Below are positions 31,240-43,900 of a stretch of 64,000 nt of DNA, piece after piece; the first letter of the stretch is position 1; every line of letters starts with the position of its first letter. The notes below the pieces were generated by a model that was not told the origin of the DNA, searched no databases, and saw nothing but the letters and a program-made list of their open reading frames with translations. The DNA is from Pempheris klunzingeri (lineage: Eukaryota; Chordata; Actinopteri; Acropomatiformes; Pempheridae), in NCBI RefSeq assembly GCF_042242105.1, contig NC_092018.1:25476167-25540166 (forward strand), given 5' to 3'. A program made the translations under genes and the position numbers.

Positions 31240-31520
31240 CTCCCAGAAGATACCAGTGGAGGATGAACAGTGCCTAGATCCCATATTAAGCTGAATGCAT
31301 TGTGATTTCCAATAATTGAGACAGTTATTCTGAAAAGCTGTCTACATTAATGAAAAGAACAATGTAGTCAGCTTAGCATTTTCACCTCTGGTACGTGGTC
31401 TATGCAGGGATGTGCTTCTGCATGCATTCTGGGTGTAGATAAGAAGAAAGTTTCTCAACAAGTCAGATTTTAGAATAAATTATTAGTCTGTATACATTGT
31501 AGTGTGTATTGTAGAAAAAA
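31240..31520 (+). other. dgcr8: dgcr8 5' UTR segment of exon 2
   Basis: The acceptor TTTTTTCTAG ends at 31239 and follows the donor TATCG|GTAAGT at 30861/30862. The segment contains short AUG frames and the mir-3618-like hairpin before the start codon at 31521. Confidence 0.7.
31335..31374 (+). ncRNA. mir3618: mir-3618-like hairpin in dgcr8 5' UTR (Microprocessor target)
   Basis: Bases 31339-31360 agree with the human miR-3618 sequence, as I know it, at 21 of 22 positions. The arms AAGCTG-T-CTACATT (31335-31348) and AATGTAG-T-CAGCTT (31361-31374) pair perfectly except for one T-T mismatch, closing a 12-nt loop. In mammals the equivalent hairpin in DGCR8 mRNA is cut by Drosha-DGCR8, which lowers DGCR8 levels. 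Whether a stable small RNA accumulates in fish is unknown; the main role is probably mRNA cleavage. Confidence 0.85.
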
Positions 31521-34500
31521 ATGGAGATAGATGATGTTCTACCCCCTCTCCCCTTGGAGCCACCTGATGATTTTGGCCAAGATGAGGGCAGAGCACCTCC
31601 ACCACCTCCCCTGCAAACGTCCAGTGACGCAGAGGTAATGGACGTTAGCTCTGGTGGTGATGGATATACATACACCCCAGGGGACGGGGAAGCCCAGCCA
31701 CAACAGCCCCTCAGCATGGGCTCAATAACTTTCTGTAGCCACCTCTCAGATGAGGCCAATCCCAGCCCACCGTGCCCCAGAACAGCCCGCCACGCTCCCC
31801 CGGTCACCAAGTTTCTACCAGACCTCAAGCTGCTCAGAGACGTTAAGATCAGTGTAAGCTTCACTGAAAGCAGCAGTAGCAAAGACAGGAAGGTTTTGTA
31901 CACAGGTGAGGGGCAGGAGGGAGGAAGTGATGACGGCTTAGACAGTCTGAATGGTGAGTTGCATGACTCGACTAGTGAGCAGGAGGTAGCTGAGGGTAGC
32001 TCTGGTGCAGGAAACATAGCAGGCAGAAGTTCAGAGGAGGCTGAGGTAGACCTGGAAAATAAGGTAGAGTTTGCTGTCCTGGATGAGTTGGACGACTTCT
32101 ACGAGAACTTCCTGGATCATGACGATGGGGAGCATGGCGGCTTTAAGTCTGAGGTCATAGTTCAGCAGGAGCAAGCAGATGACGAGGCCGTGACATACTC
32201 CTATGAGGTACGTGTGTTCTCCTGTCTGCCGTCGTCATTATCAGCTACACGCCCAGTTTTTCCTTACTGTCGACCAGAAATAATTAACGCCGAATACAAC
32301 CTATACAGTACAGTCAGTGCAAAAGAGGGTCTCCCCTGTGATTTCAGTTCTGCATTTTAACAGCAGTGGTGCAGACACGGTGTCAAAAAAGCCCAAGTTT
32401 CTCCACAGAAAATGATGGCTGCTGTAAATTGACTGAAGTCCAAACAAAATGATTAAAGCTGCGCTGTATTATGGATTATTCTCACTGCACTCACAACCCA
32501 CGAAAGCCTGCATAATCTTTTTTAACAATGCAGTTTTTAGCAGGAACACAACCTAATGGACGGATCGTTGGTGGTTTTCCAAATTCCAAGAGACCACACA
32601 TCAGTACAGCATGTTGTATCTTATGCCAAAGAGGATGCTGCTAATTAACTATCTCCCTAGTTTCAGGTTACGCTTTTTTTAAAAAAAAAAACAAAAATAA
32701 ACTTCCTAGTTGTATGAAGCCATGCATGTTAATTACACCTCTACCCAAACACAGTTCACCAGAAATGACCCTTTTGGAAAAACTCAATAGCCACCTCTCA
32801 GAAAATAGTACAAAACAGGATTTTGGTAGGAAAATCGGCTATTTGGTTTTTCTTTGAGTGTCCTCGCAAATACAGGCTGTTTATAGATATTCTATTGGCT
32901 GCAGAGAATGATAGCATACACATGGTTAACTGTGAATTAGAAGGAAAAGCACAGATAGAACTAAATCAAAACACCAATAAAAATGACTGTTGTGATCATT
33001 TGTTGATTTTTACACTGCATTGCTAGAGACCTTTTTCTGCATCGTTAAGCTGGACTGGTAAGGCAGGATCCAATGTTCCATTAAAGCAGCACAAGTTTAA
33101 ATAAATGTTTGTTTTTGTTTATTTCTTTGTTTTTATCACTGAAATGATAAATGAGATGCTGGAAGAGGTTAGTGCCATTTTTAATTTCTCCATTAAACAC
33201 AGGCTCTCCCTTTGACACAAAAGTAATCAACTGTAATAACAAGGGAGGAATCAAAACTGCTAAAAATGTGCCATTTAATTTTTAGTAGGAGTTAATATAC
33301 AATCAGTAATATCTGTTCAGAAGTATTTTACTCATGAAAGCAGATATGATAATTTTTCCTGAATTGTTGTAGACTGCTGTGTGGTTTTGTTTGTTTCTCT
33401 GCACCAGCTGTTCACTTTATGGCACAAAGCTGCTTCTCAGGCAAAGCACTCAAAAACTCCCTTAAAGTGGTGACCCACCCTTGTCTTCCGGCCTTAACCA
33501 TTGACTCTTCCAGGAGGAGTTTGACAATGATGTCGATGCTCTGCTGGAGGAGGGCATGCCGGTCCCAAAAAAGATGCGTCCGGCAGAAGACAAATACGGT
33601 GGGGACAGTGATCATCAGTCAGATGGCGAAGGAGGTGTTCAGCCCATGATGACCAAAATTAAGACTGTCCTGAAGAGTGAGTGGTGGAGCTGTCTGTTTC
33701 GGGGGCAATATCAAGGAGCTTGCGATAGAATGTGTTTTCAGTACTATTGGACACAATAAACCATATTTTAAACAGTATCTGCTACGTTTGTTTTACATCA
33801 GTGTAATTTGTATGCAAAGTATGCTGTGTGTTGTACTGCTCTGAAATAGCGTCACAATCTAAAAGCACTCGCTGCCAGGGAGGTTTTTGACATGTACACA
33901 CACGGTGGTGAGATGTAAAACACCGCATGCAAGGACTCAGTAGACTAATCGGGTTCAAAATTATAGTTGAACAAGTAAACATGAGAATTCAAATGGCACT
34001 GTCTTCACTACGTTCAAAGGAGCTCAGTGTTCAAAATATTATTATAATATAATATAATATATTATTCATAGTTAAAGGTGTCTTACCTAAACTTCAAAAT
34101 GCTGTGATACTTCCTTAATCCAGCAAGGTGGAGGTAGAGCAGCAGCTCCTTTTGGGTAGTGTAATGTTTATTTACTGTTTGGTGACAAAAAGTTGAGGTT
34201 CTGTAAGGTTGGTCCTAAACCTGATTTTCATATCTTTTTATGATTTAAATTAAGATGGTTTTTAATATTTATTCCAAGCCTGAGGTTAATTGTTGCCCAT
34301 TGTGAGTGTCTCTTGACTGCTTGTCACATGATTGGCCTTTAATAATTATAGAACAGTTCACCACATAATGTAATGGTGTAATGATTAGTGCCTGCGTTGA
34401 CATTTTGCCCTGTGCCAGGTCGGGGGCGTCCACCCACTGAGCCTTTACCTGATGGATGGATCATGACATTCCATAACTCAGGCATTCCAGTCTACCTGCA

Positions 34501-37500
34501 CAGAGAGACCAGAGTGGTTACCTGGTCCAGACCCTACTTCCTTGGGACCGGCAGTATTAGGGTAAGCTGCAACACAAGTGTCATGTCTAATTAACCTGCC
34601 ATACCACTAACTGACAGTACTGCCCAAGCATTTTGTTACAACTCTTGGTTGTCTTTTTGATGCAGAAACATGACCCTCCTACCAGCAGCATCCCTTGCCT
34701 ACACTACAAGAAAATGAAGGAACAGGAGGAGAAGGAGCTTAATGGGGAGGTGACAACTAACGCACACCTGTCTCCAGCCAAACCTGGTGAGGAGCCCAAC
34801 GGTGAGGAGAGAGCAGGCACGTCAAAGGTTACGGCTGAGGAGCAGGACGGCATGCCACCCTCCAGTCTGGCTGACGGTGTTCCAGATGGAGAGGGCACCT
34901 CGAATAACATCCTGCAGACTAAGGAGCCCCAGCCCTTTGACACTGCCCAAGGAGCCTTAGGACAAGTCAAGGCCAAGGTGGAGGTCTGCAAGGACGAGTC
35001 CATGCGTAAGGATTTTTCATCGTGCATTGTCAGTGATGCGTTTGAAAGCGTTTTGATCATTGTGTGTTTGCTGCTGTAAGAATTCTGGACGAAGCTGCCT
35101 TTCATGAAGTGATCTTGACTCAAAACTTCCTCACAGATCTTGAAGACTTCCGTGTGTACCTGGAGAAATGCTTTGACTTTGAGCAAGTTACTGTGAAGAA
35201 GTTTCGTACCTGGGCAGAGCGAAGGCAGTTCAACAGAGACATGAAAAGGAAGCAGGCAGAGTCAGAGAGACCTATCCTGCCTGCCAACCAGAAACTCATC
35301 ACACTGTCAGTCCAAGATGCACCTACTAAGAAAGGTAACACTTATATAGATTCATGGGTTTTCAGAAGAAAACAGTTAATCATTAGTTATCATTGAAAAC
35401 CATGAAAAACAAAACTATCAAGCTATCTGCAATTACATTCCTTTAGACCTACTGCAGTGTAGTTAAAGAAACTTGTTGTAATTCTCCTCTTTATATCTTT
35501 TTGCAAAAAGGGTGTAAGTTAAGTAGAGTTCAAATGTACTAAACTTTAAAACATTTCTGATTATGACACCTATACTGTAAGTGTTTGAAGTCCTTTTTAA
35601 GTGTATTGTTTGTTGATGTATTTCAATGTTTCTGTTTTAACAGAGTTTGTCATCAACCCTAATGGAAAGTCTGAAGTTTGCATCTTGCATGAATATATGC
35701 AACGTGTCCTAAAGGTTCGACCTGTTTACAACTTTTTTGAATGTGGTAAGTTCCTCCTTTTAATTGTTCTGAGGTATTTTAACTCCTATGCCACCATTGC
35801 CTTGTCAGGAATAAATCGTTTAAGAAAAAAAGTTACCAAGGTGTCTGAAGAGAGGAGATCTACACAATATGTACTACATTCTGTCGTCTACAGCTTAGTA
35901 CACATCACATTGCTGTTACCTCCCTACCTCCTGCTTTTCAAGTATGTTGTTGAGTGTGTAGTGTGGTGCAAGATATTCATAATAAAGCCAACTGATGTCT
36001 GTTTGTGTACCCCACAGAGAACCCAAGTGAACCCTTTGGAGCGTCTGTCATTATAGATGGAGTGACGTACGGCACAGGAACTGCAAGCAGTAAAAAACTT
36101 GCCAAGAATAAAGCTGGTAGATTCTATTATTTATTATTACTTGCATTGTGATAGGTTAGTTTGCATATTTCATGAATGAATATACACTGTACTAGTAACA
36201 GTGCGATTAAAGTGAGGTCTTCTGGAGGAATTTTGAAATGAACTCAAACTTGCACATATTTTGTTACAGTTGTGAGGTTGTTGTAAATTTACAGCATTTA
36301 AATCAGTTGAAAGGTTTTCATAAGGAACTATGATCCTGGGGTATTCTAATCAAACTGTTTTATACATCATACTGGAGGTGGGTGGCACTGCCTGGAATGT
36401 GATTTTATATTGGTTACCACAAGAATGCTAATAAGTTGAAGTCCACCCACTTAATTTCCTCTCATAACAGTCATTTATTTTTGTTGCACCTTCCTAGATA
36501 AAGAGTACAACCTATATTCTTACTATATACAGTAGAAAGTTACACTGGTAAATGAGTGATATAATACGTCACCAGCTCTGCTCTCACTTGTAATCTGGTG
36601 TAAACTTCAGCTCGAGCCACACTGGAAATCCTCATCCCTGACTTTGTGAAGCAGACCTCAGAGGAGAAGCCTGTGGAGGGCGATGAACTGGAGGTACTTC
36701 TTTCTTCCTATGTTCTTACCTGGATCTTTTTCAGTGAAGTGGAATACAGTAAGCTTAAGTTCACGGGCAGGTAACAGGAGTTCTCACAACGAGATCTGCT
36801 GCTGGAAGTAGAATATGTGTCCCTTGAAATTTTAATGCACCTTTTTAGAATTGAAGTTAACAGTCCATGCACTCTGCTCCACAGTATTTTAATCATATCA
36901 GTATAGAAGACTCGAGAGTTTATGAGCTGACCAACAAAGCAGGACTACTTTCGCCATATCAGATTCTTCATGAGTGCCTTAAAAGGTAAGGGATGATGCA
37001 AAACGTCACCAATAAAGTCCATTTCTGATTATTTTTGTTTGTGTAATTGTTTTAAGTGTTTATCTAATGTTGTAATTATTATGGTATCATTGATATGTCC
37101 GTCTTTGTGAGTAGCATAAAACACACCCAAAAATACCATACATATTTCCCATAGTTAAAGTGGGTGACAGTTCTAGTTTGTCAGTAGAATCCCACACAAA
37201 TGCCATAATCACTGTTATTGTTTTACAGTACGGTCGTCCACATTAATGTTCCAAGTAATTTGTAGTGAATTAGTTATTCTTTAAGTTTTTGTGTGTCATT
37301 ATTTTACATATGTTCATATCAGAGATATAATAAGATGACGTCTCTGTTCTCTTGTGTTGATAAAGACTGTCTGCTTGTTGTTTGCCTTGCTGGGCAGAAC
37401 CTGTGCTTGTTGGCAGTGCCTTTAATGCTCTCACACAACCTGTCACGACAACTTTGCCATCTTTCACTGTTGCTGTTGCTTAAACAGCCTGTCTTCGCAC

Positions 37501-38604
37501 TGTTGCCAAGGAGGACAGCGTGCCAGGTTGCAGATATATATATGCATATATTGAAAATGTACTGTTTCATCTCTCGTGTAGAAACCATGGAATGGGAGAC
37601 ACCAGCATTAAATTTGAGGTGATCCCAGGGAAAAACCAGAAGAGTGAATATGTGATGACTTGTGGGAAGCATACTGTGCGTGGCTGGTGTAAGTAGGCTG
37701 TAATCCTCTTCTACCCACACGGTGAGACTGATGTGTAGAGCTGAGGAGAGTGTTTATTTCAAGGAACATGTCTTTTACAGAAGAGTAACTTACTTAATTG
37801 TAGCTTTCAATTGCATGTTTTCTACATTTGCTACCAGGCAAGAATAAGAGGGTCGGAAAACAACTAGCATCTCAGAAGATCTTGCAGATGCTTCATCCAC
37901 ATGTCAAGAACTGGGGCTCACTGCTGCGCATGTACGGCAGAGAGAGCAATAAGATGGTCAAGAAGGTGAGTGTCCTCTTAAGCACTTCAGCAATGCAAAG
38001 CTTCTGTGATTAAGGAGAACTGTGGAAAGCAAAAGTTTGGCTTCATTTATCTTTTTCTATAAATACATAGCATCTGATTTAAAGTGCATTCTAATACACA
38101 CATTGAGTCAAACTCTAAAGGCCTAAAAAAGAGTCAGCAGTTTTCAGGCCAGAACAACCAGTGAAATGTGGTGATATTCTAGTAATAAAGATGGTCCTCC
38201 ATTGCAGGCACATCTCCCTGACTTTTAAAACAACTGATCTTTTGCAGGAGAGCTCTGACAAGAGTGTGATCGAGCTCCAGCAGTATGCCAAAAAGAACAA
38301 GCCAAACCTTCATATCTTGAATAAACTGCAAGAAGAAATGAGGAAACTGGCCACACAGAGGGTGAGGACTCCTCTCTCATTTTATAATGTCAGCTCTAAC
38401 AAGTTAACATTCATCCTGACATCGGCGACCCCCATCCCGTTAAGCCTTTTAGCAGATTTGCACTGTTTTCAGAATGCCCTCCTCATTATTATGGGAACTT
38501 CATTATTTTTTCTGTACCAGGAGGAGACCAGGAAGAAACCCAAGATGACCATAATGGAGTCTGCCCAACCAGGAAGTGAACCACTCTGCACTGTTGACGT
38601 TTAA
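31521..38604 (+). CDS. dgcr8: DGCR8, Microprocessor complex RNA-binding subunit
   Basis: The 782-residue protein is encoded by 13 exons: 31521-32207, 33514-33676, 34419-34561, 34666-35005, 35137-35334, 35644-35745, 36018-36116, 36611-36693, 36885-36985, 37582-37688, 37838-37965, 38248-38361 and 38521-38604. Phases agree throughout and the stop is TAA. The human protein has 773 residues. DGCR8 binds primary microRNA hairpins and positions Drosha in the nucleus. Domains are an acidic N-terminus, a WW-containing dimerisation and haem-binding region (about 292-360, with the haem-ligand cysteine in IPCLHY at 342), dsRBD1 (about 512-580), dsRBD2 (about 628-695) and a Drosha-binding C-terminal tail ending EPLCTVDV. 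The second half is nearly identical to mammals as I recall it; residues 120-230 diverge most. Exon 1 also encodes the mir-1306 hairpin. Confidence 0.97.
31598..31660 (+). ncRNA. mir1306: mir-1306 hairpin inside dgcr8 coding exon
   Basis: Bases 31602-31623 are identical to human miR-1306-5p, as I know it, and 31642-31659 match miR-1306-3p at 17 of 18 positions. AACGTCCA (31616-31623) pairs with TGGACGTT (31639-31646) around a 15-nt loop, and the CCACC/GGTGG arms pair below internal loops. The same bases code for DGCR8 residues about 27-47. In mammals Microprocessor cleaves this hairpin just after the start codon. Confidence 0.88.
32208..33513 (+). other. dgcr8: dgcr8 first coding intron (1.3 kb)
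   Basis: AT-rich intron with no recognisable feature. The frame reads through the donor to a stop at 32358-32360, so retention would give a truncated 279-residue product lacking both dsRBDs. Confidence 0.7.
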
Positions 38605-40433
38605 GTCTCTGAGTCACTGATGAACCACAGCACTGAAACCCAGTCACTGTCAGACATCACTCACCACCATCCATCACTCAATTATGCATCTCTGAGATCT
38701 AATGGCAATATAGTTACACATTGACCAGGCCGGTAGAACTGCTTGCTTCCTTCACTCACGTTTTATTGGTTCAACTGGTAGATGAAAGGGTAGGATTAAA
38801 TGCACTAACAGACAGTAGAGCAAATATCGTCTACCTCTCTAGATGCATCCTCGCTATGGCACTAGAAAAATAAAAAATAAAAATCACCCAGGCTGCAGGA
38901 GAAGTTAGCACGAATTGATGACACATGAACCACATCAAAAATACAAATGCATGCTTTTTTTGACGGCAAAAAAAAAACACATTGGTTTTGTTTTGAAGTG
39001 TTGTTTTCAACAGTCGCAACCTTAGTACCAGTGAGTGAGTACCAGCACCTGTTAGTTTTTGTTTTGTGCTTAAAGTATTTGAAAGGGACTACTAATAGTT
39101 GTGTATTTATACCAGTCATTTAATTCGGGAAACAAAGTTGCGTGTGTGTTGGATATTTTAGTGGTCGGTGTTATGGATATTTTGGGTGATGAATACAATA
39201 TTTGCCGTTTCCTCAGAATGGACAGTTGCTGTCTTGGTTTGCACGATTAAAAACATGCGTTGTGAAGTGATCACTATTCAGAACTGTTGTTATGCACTTG
39301 TGTCCTGTCATTTCTGTTGACTGATCATGTTGGTACAGGAACAACTGCTTTTTGGATATTTGGGGTGACTTTTGTATTTGGAGCGATTTTGTTGCCTTTT
39401 TTTATCCTCTTGCTTTGTCAATACAAGAAACGGACATCCTGCTCCCCATGCTAACACTGCAGTAAACCCAAGCACAGGGCCACAGGGTACTGTTATGTTT
39501 AAGGTAAAGGATCATTTCTTTTATGCTCTTAGTTTTTGCTAGCTTTTTATTCAAATACTAACACCATGCACACCCACTAACCCCTTAGTTCATGTCAGTA
39601 GCTTTTCATTTTGGTGCCCTGAACAAGTTGTGTTGGCTACATGTTGCCTTAGTTGATCCATTTCATGAAGGGCTCAGAGTAAATACAGTGCATTGGACCT
39701 AAAACACCCTTCAACAGGAAGTGGAAAGACCAAGCCCCCTTTACTTGATAAAGCATTTATTCTTTAGCCAATTAGTATTTTAATGAAGACAGCCCACAAA
39801 ACACCAGATACTTTAGGTAAAATGCCTACAGCATGTGCAGATTTTTTAAGACTTGTCTTAATGGATTGTGCATTTTGTGTGTGTTCACCATCATTGTGAC
39901 CGTTGATCATACTTTCTAACCACAAGTAGAGAACATTCTTCAAAAGGCAGTCTTGCGAAACGTAGTTGGTACACTGACATGAACAAAATACGATCAAGTC
40001 ATTTAGTCCAACACAAGCTGGTGAAACTGTGCATACCAAAGCTTACATACAGTCTTATGCATTTTATAGAATAATGTTGCTGCAAACTGTACAGTAGAAT
40101 CATAAGGAAATGCAGAGAAGAATTACTTGCTGGAACAAAAACTGCTGTGCATTCTTTGTCAAAGATTTGGCCTGTGGTTTTTCTACAAAATGTACGAGGA
40201 CACATCAGTTTAAACACAAGGCTGTTGTGATATTGTAGATCGCTTTAAGAATGTGCTTTCCCCTCTGTGCGTATGTCGTCTTGCCAAGCGTGTCAGTGTG
40301 AGAAGAGAAAAAAATACTGCTTTTACATGTTACTGTTGAGTTGTACCAATGAGTTGTTTGAGATGTTGCTGCCTAGAAATGAAGTATGTATTGCAACCTG
40401 AGCTCCATGACTTCAGTGATATTTGTTATGCAA

Positions 40434-40439
40434 AATAAA
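40434..40439 (+). terminator. dgcr8: dgcr8 poly(A) signal AATAAA
   Basis: Canonical AATAAA about 1.83 kb after the dgcr8 stop, with T- and G-containing sequence just downstream; cleavage is expected near 40450-40460. It lies only 32 bases from the opposing trmt2a signal. Confidence 0.65.
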
Positions 40440-40470
40440 ATGTCTTGACTAATGACTAGAAGGGCTTTGC

Positions 40471-40476
40471 TTTATT
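40471..40476 (-). terminator. trmt2a: trmt2a poly(A) signal (minus strand)
   Basis: TTTATT on the plus strand reads AATAAA on the minus strand, about 0.5 kb past the trmt2a stop. A second candidate lies at 40546-40551. If the distal one is used, its cleavage site overlaps the dgcr8 3' end. Confidence 0.5.
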
Positions 40477-40978
40477 CAGTCTCACAATGCTGAAACACAA
40501 AGAAAACAGGTTAACAAACTGAGGTGGCACTTATAGGTAAAGCTATTTATTCCACAGTATTTTATGCAGCACTGTTCCCATCAGTCAAACAAGGTATCCA
40601 TTTGAGGAAACCAAAAACTAAGGTTTTCATCTAGGTAGCTTGAAGGTCTAATTAGTAAATACAGCTGACAAGTTCTCAAACTAAAGGCAGAACAAAGGGA
40701 CATAAAGCTCAGCTAACAGCACAAAGCTCATTTCATTAACAGTTTGAAGCACAAATTAAAATTGCATTATGCCAGAAGTGGATGAGACATTGGTGAGTGG
40801 TAAATTGTTATTTGGATGAACTGACTTAGAGGTTAAGACTGGAAGGCCTTGTAGATACTTAAATGCCAGGAAGGAATACTGTTACTATTCCTTTTTCCTT
40901 GGGGTACTGTGTGTGCATACATTTCTACTTTGGAAAGCTCATGCTACCTATCGAACTGCAGCGGGCCTGTTTCTAAGG

Positions 40979-43900
40979 CTAAGACCCTGTCTCTTCCTGA
41001 GTGTGGCTGGTCTTCTGCTGCTGGGAATTGTAGTCCACTCTCTCCAGCAGCAGAAGCATCTCCACGTGCATGGTCTGAGGGAACAGATCCACGGCCATGG
41101 CCCGCACCGGACGGAACGGAGCCCCATGAACTCTGTTGGACGGTGCTCTGCAAAGACTGACAAGATAAAAAAAAATCCAACATGAAAGATTAACATTTTA
41201 TAGAGTTGGACACTTTAAAATTATACCTGTATGACTGTAGCAATATCTATTTAGCCAATACCTACAAGTGGACTGTGTTTAAATGTGGCTGATTTAATCA
41301 TGACTCACTCAATGAAGTTGTTCATGGCTGCCTTAGCGTTGCATGCCACATAAACCAGCCTCTTCAGGTGCTCTGCCCTCCTGATAGCAAGGATCACCTT
41401 GGAATCTGTTTCAGACAAGACCTGTTAGCATGTGACACATGTGGAAGTGAGTGGCACGCATGTTCGTGTTGTGGCTGTTCACTCACGTAGGCCTGCCCTC
41501 GGTGGGTCCACGATGGCTGTGATGTTGGGCGACACGAGGGCACTGAGGATGTTGGGGAACACGTCCTCAGCTTTTCCACAGTGCAACTCAACATTAGTTA
41601 GACCTTCGAATATGAAAGCAAATGAAAAAAAACTGATTTAAAAAGAATATAGAAAGTACACTTGAAGTCGATCTAACTGCAAAAGGGTCATTTTATGAAA
41701 CCAGGACTGCAGGATGACCATCTATCTACCGGTGCAGTACACAATCAAGCTCACAGCAGCTTTATGAGCCCTTTACCACTGACCAGAACACTGAATAACA
41801 CATCTGTTGGCACCATCATGTCCTGCACTGATAAATACACACACATCACTGGTGGTAGTTTGATGTTATTTGGTCTCTCACCATTGAGCTTCGCATTAAC
41901 TTTGGCATCCTCCACTGCCTCCTGGCACAGCTCAATGCCAATCACCTTCTTAACCCTCTGGAGGCAAAAATCAACACATATTAAAACCTCAATTTTCATC
42001 CCAGAAGCAACATTTCAAACGGGTATTGTGACACAGCAATTAAAAACAGTGCAGAGGTCTTTGGATGCGAGGCGTTAGGACTTGAGCGTCTGTTACGAAC
42101 TCGTGTCAGCTGTAGCTATCAAAACATCATCACAGGGGAATTGAGTTTCTATTAGGAATAGCTACGGTCACCTTAGCCAGAGAGATGCCGATGGTCCCTG
42201 TTCCACAGCACACGTCCAGCACGGTGCTGTCCTGATCCAGCTGGGCCCATTCCCCCACAGCCGAGTACAGCACCTCTGCAGCTCCTGTATTCACCTGCCA
42301 GGTAACACAGACACGCTGAACACCGGCACCGTTTGTGGATGGAGGCTTTTCCAGCTGGATCCATCATGTATTTGTGTGCCATAAGATAAAATACACAACT
42401 CTAAGCGTAGCTGGAAACGGCGCACATGGTTGTGGTAAATCCGTCTCACCTGGAAGAAGGAATGAGGAGATATTCTGAACTTCAGACCCAGGAGCTCCTC
42501 GTGAATGCAGCTCTCTCCAGCCACCAACTCGCAAGGCAAATCCTCCAAGTTAGGAGAAGTCCTTCAGAGCCAAAGACACAGATTTAATTCAGCATTCAGG
42601 CAGCTTTTAGTCGGTCGTTCTTCCTGCATGATGTTCTTACCTCTGACCCTCTCTAACAAAGTAAAGAGAGGTCACCCCACTGTCTTTCCCCTCTCCTTCT
42701 GTAAAGTACTTCCTCATGGAGCTCTTCAATGCACCGACCTCCTCTTCCTCCAGTTTCTACAGGAGTCGTTGAACAAGTAAGAGAGAACTCTAACAATGCA
42801 TGATGCTATTTTCAGACATGAGATCACACACACATTTTGTGGACAGGACATTTCCTCACCTGTGGGTTGAAGAACGCCACAGCCATGGCTTGTTTGGTCC
42901 TCGTGGTGCGTACGGTCAGCTGCTTCCAGTGTCCATCGTATGTTTCAGGACTGTACACCGAGTACGGCGTCGTCCTGTGTGCAAACACATTTTCAAACCA
43001 CTATTTTAGTTTTCCGGGTCCAGACTAGGACATGAGACCCTGTATTGTGTTTTTCATCTGCATATCTTGCTGTGGACAATCATGTAATAAGTGAATACCT
43101 GATGAACTTCTGAAACTCGCTGACCACTCTCTTGGCCTCAGCTGAGACGTGGCACGTCTCAGCCGGCCCCACCACAGCGCAGGAGCCGCCTTTGTATTTC
43201 CCCAGACGGAAACCGATGGTCTTATCCTCGCCGTCAGCACCCACCGAAATGAGGAACTCACACTTGTTCCTGTACTCCGTCTGCCACGATAAAAGGTAGA
43301 GAAACATGAACATTAGACACTACTGCATTACAATTAGTGAAATAACACAGCTGTGTGCATCTCAGTAAAACCAAGCCACCATGTAGTTATACCTGTGTGG
43401 GAGATGGTCTGATAGATTCCAGAGGACAACACATTTTGTTGTATTTCCCTTTCTGTGCGAACAGCCACGGCAACATGGCTTTGTTGGTGCTGCCAATCTC
43501 TCTGAAAGACAAACAGTGTAGTATTAATGTATGTTTGACACAGAAACAGAACTTTTTTGTTCAGTGTTTTGTCAACAATGTTTTTGCAGAATCAGGCAGT
43601 AAAATACGCCATCATGAGCATCATAAGAATAAAGGATAGTAAAACTTGGTGCTTCCATAGATACGGTATTAGCTTTCAGTGACATATTTGGCCTAAATCT
43701 AGTGCTGACAGAGCACAACACCTGTTATGGACACACATGAGGGTGTATTTGCGTATCAGGCTCTACAATAAATGGCAGCACTCACTTGGCCAGCCTCTGC
43801 AGGACCCCCACCACCTCCTGCTCCTTCCTCCTCAGCTGCTCCTCATAAGGCACATTCCACAGAGGCGTCACCACGTTGGCTATCTGGACACTGAGCGGCT

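Noticed and set aside
31463-32017. 184-aa open frame on the minus strand
   Set aside because: Antisense shadow of dgcr8 exon 1, caused by its Pro/Ser/Gly codon bias.
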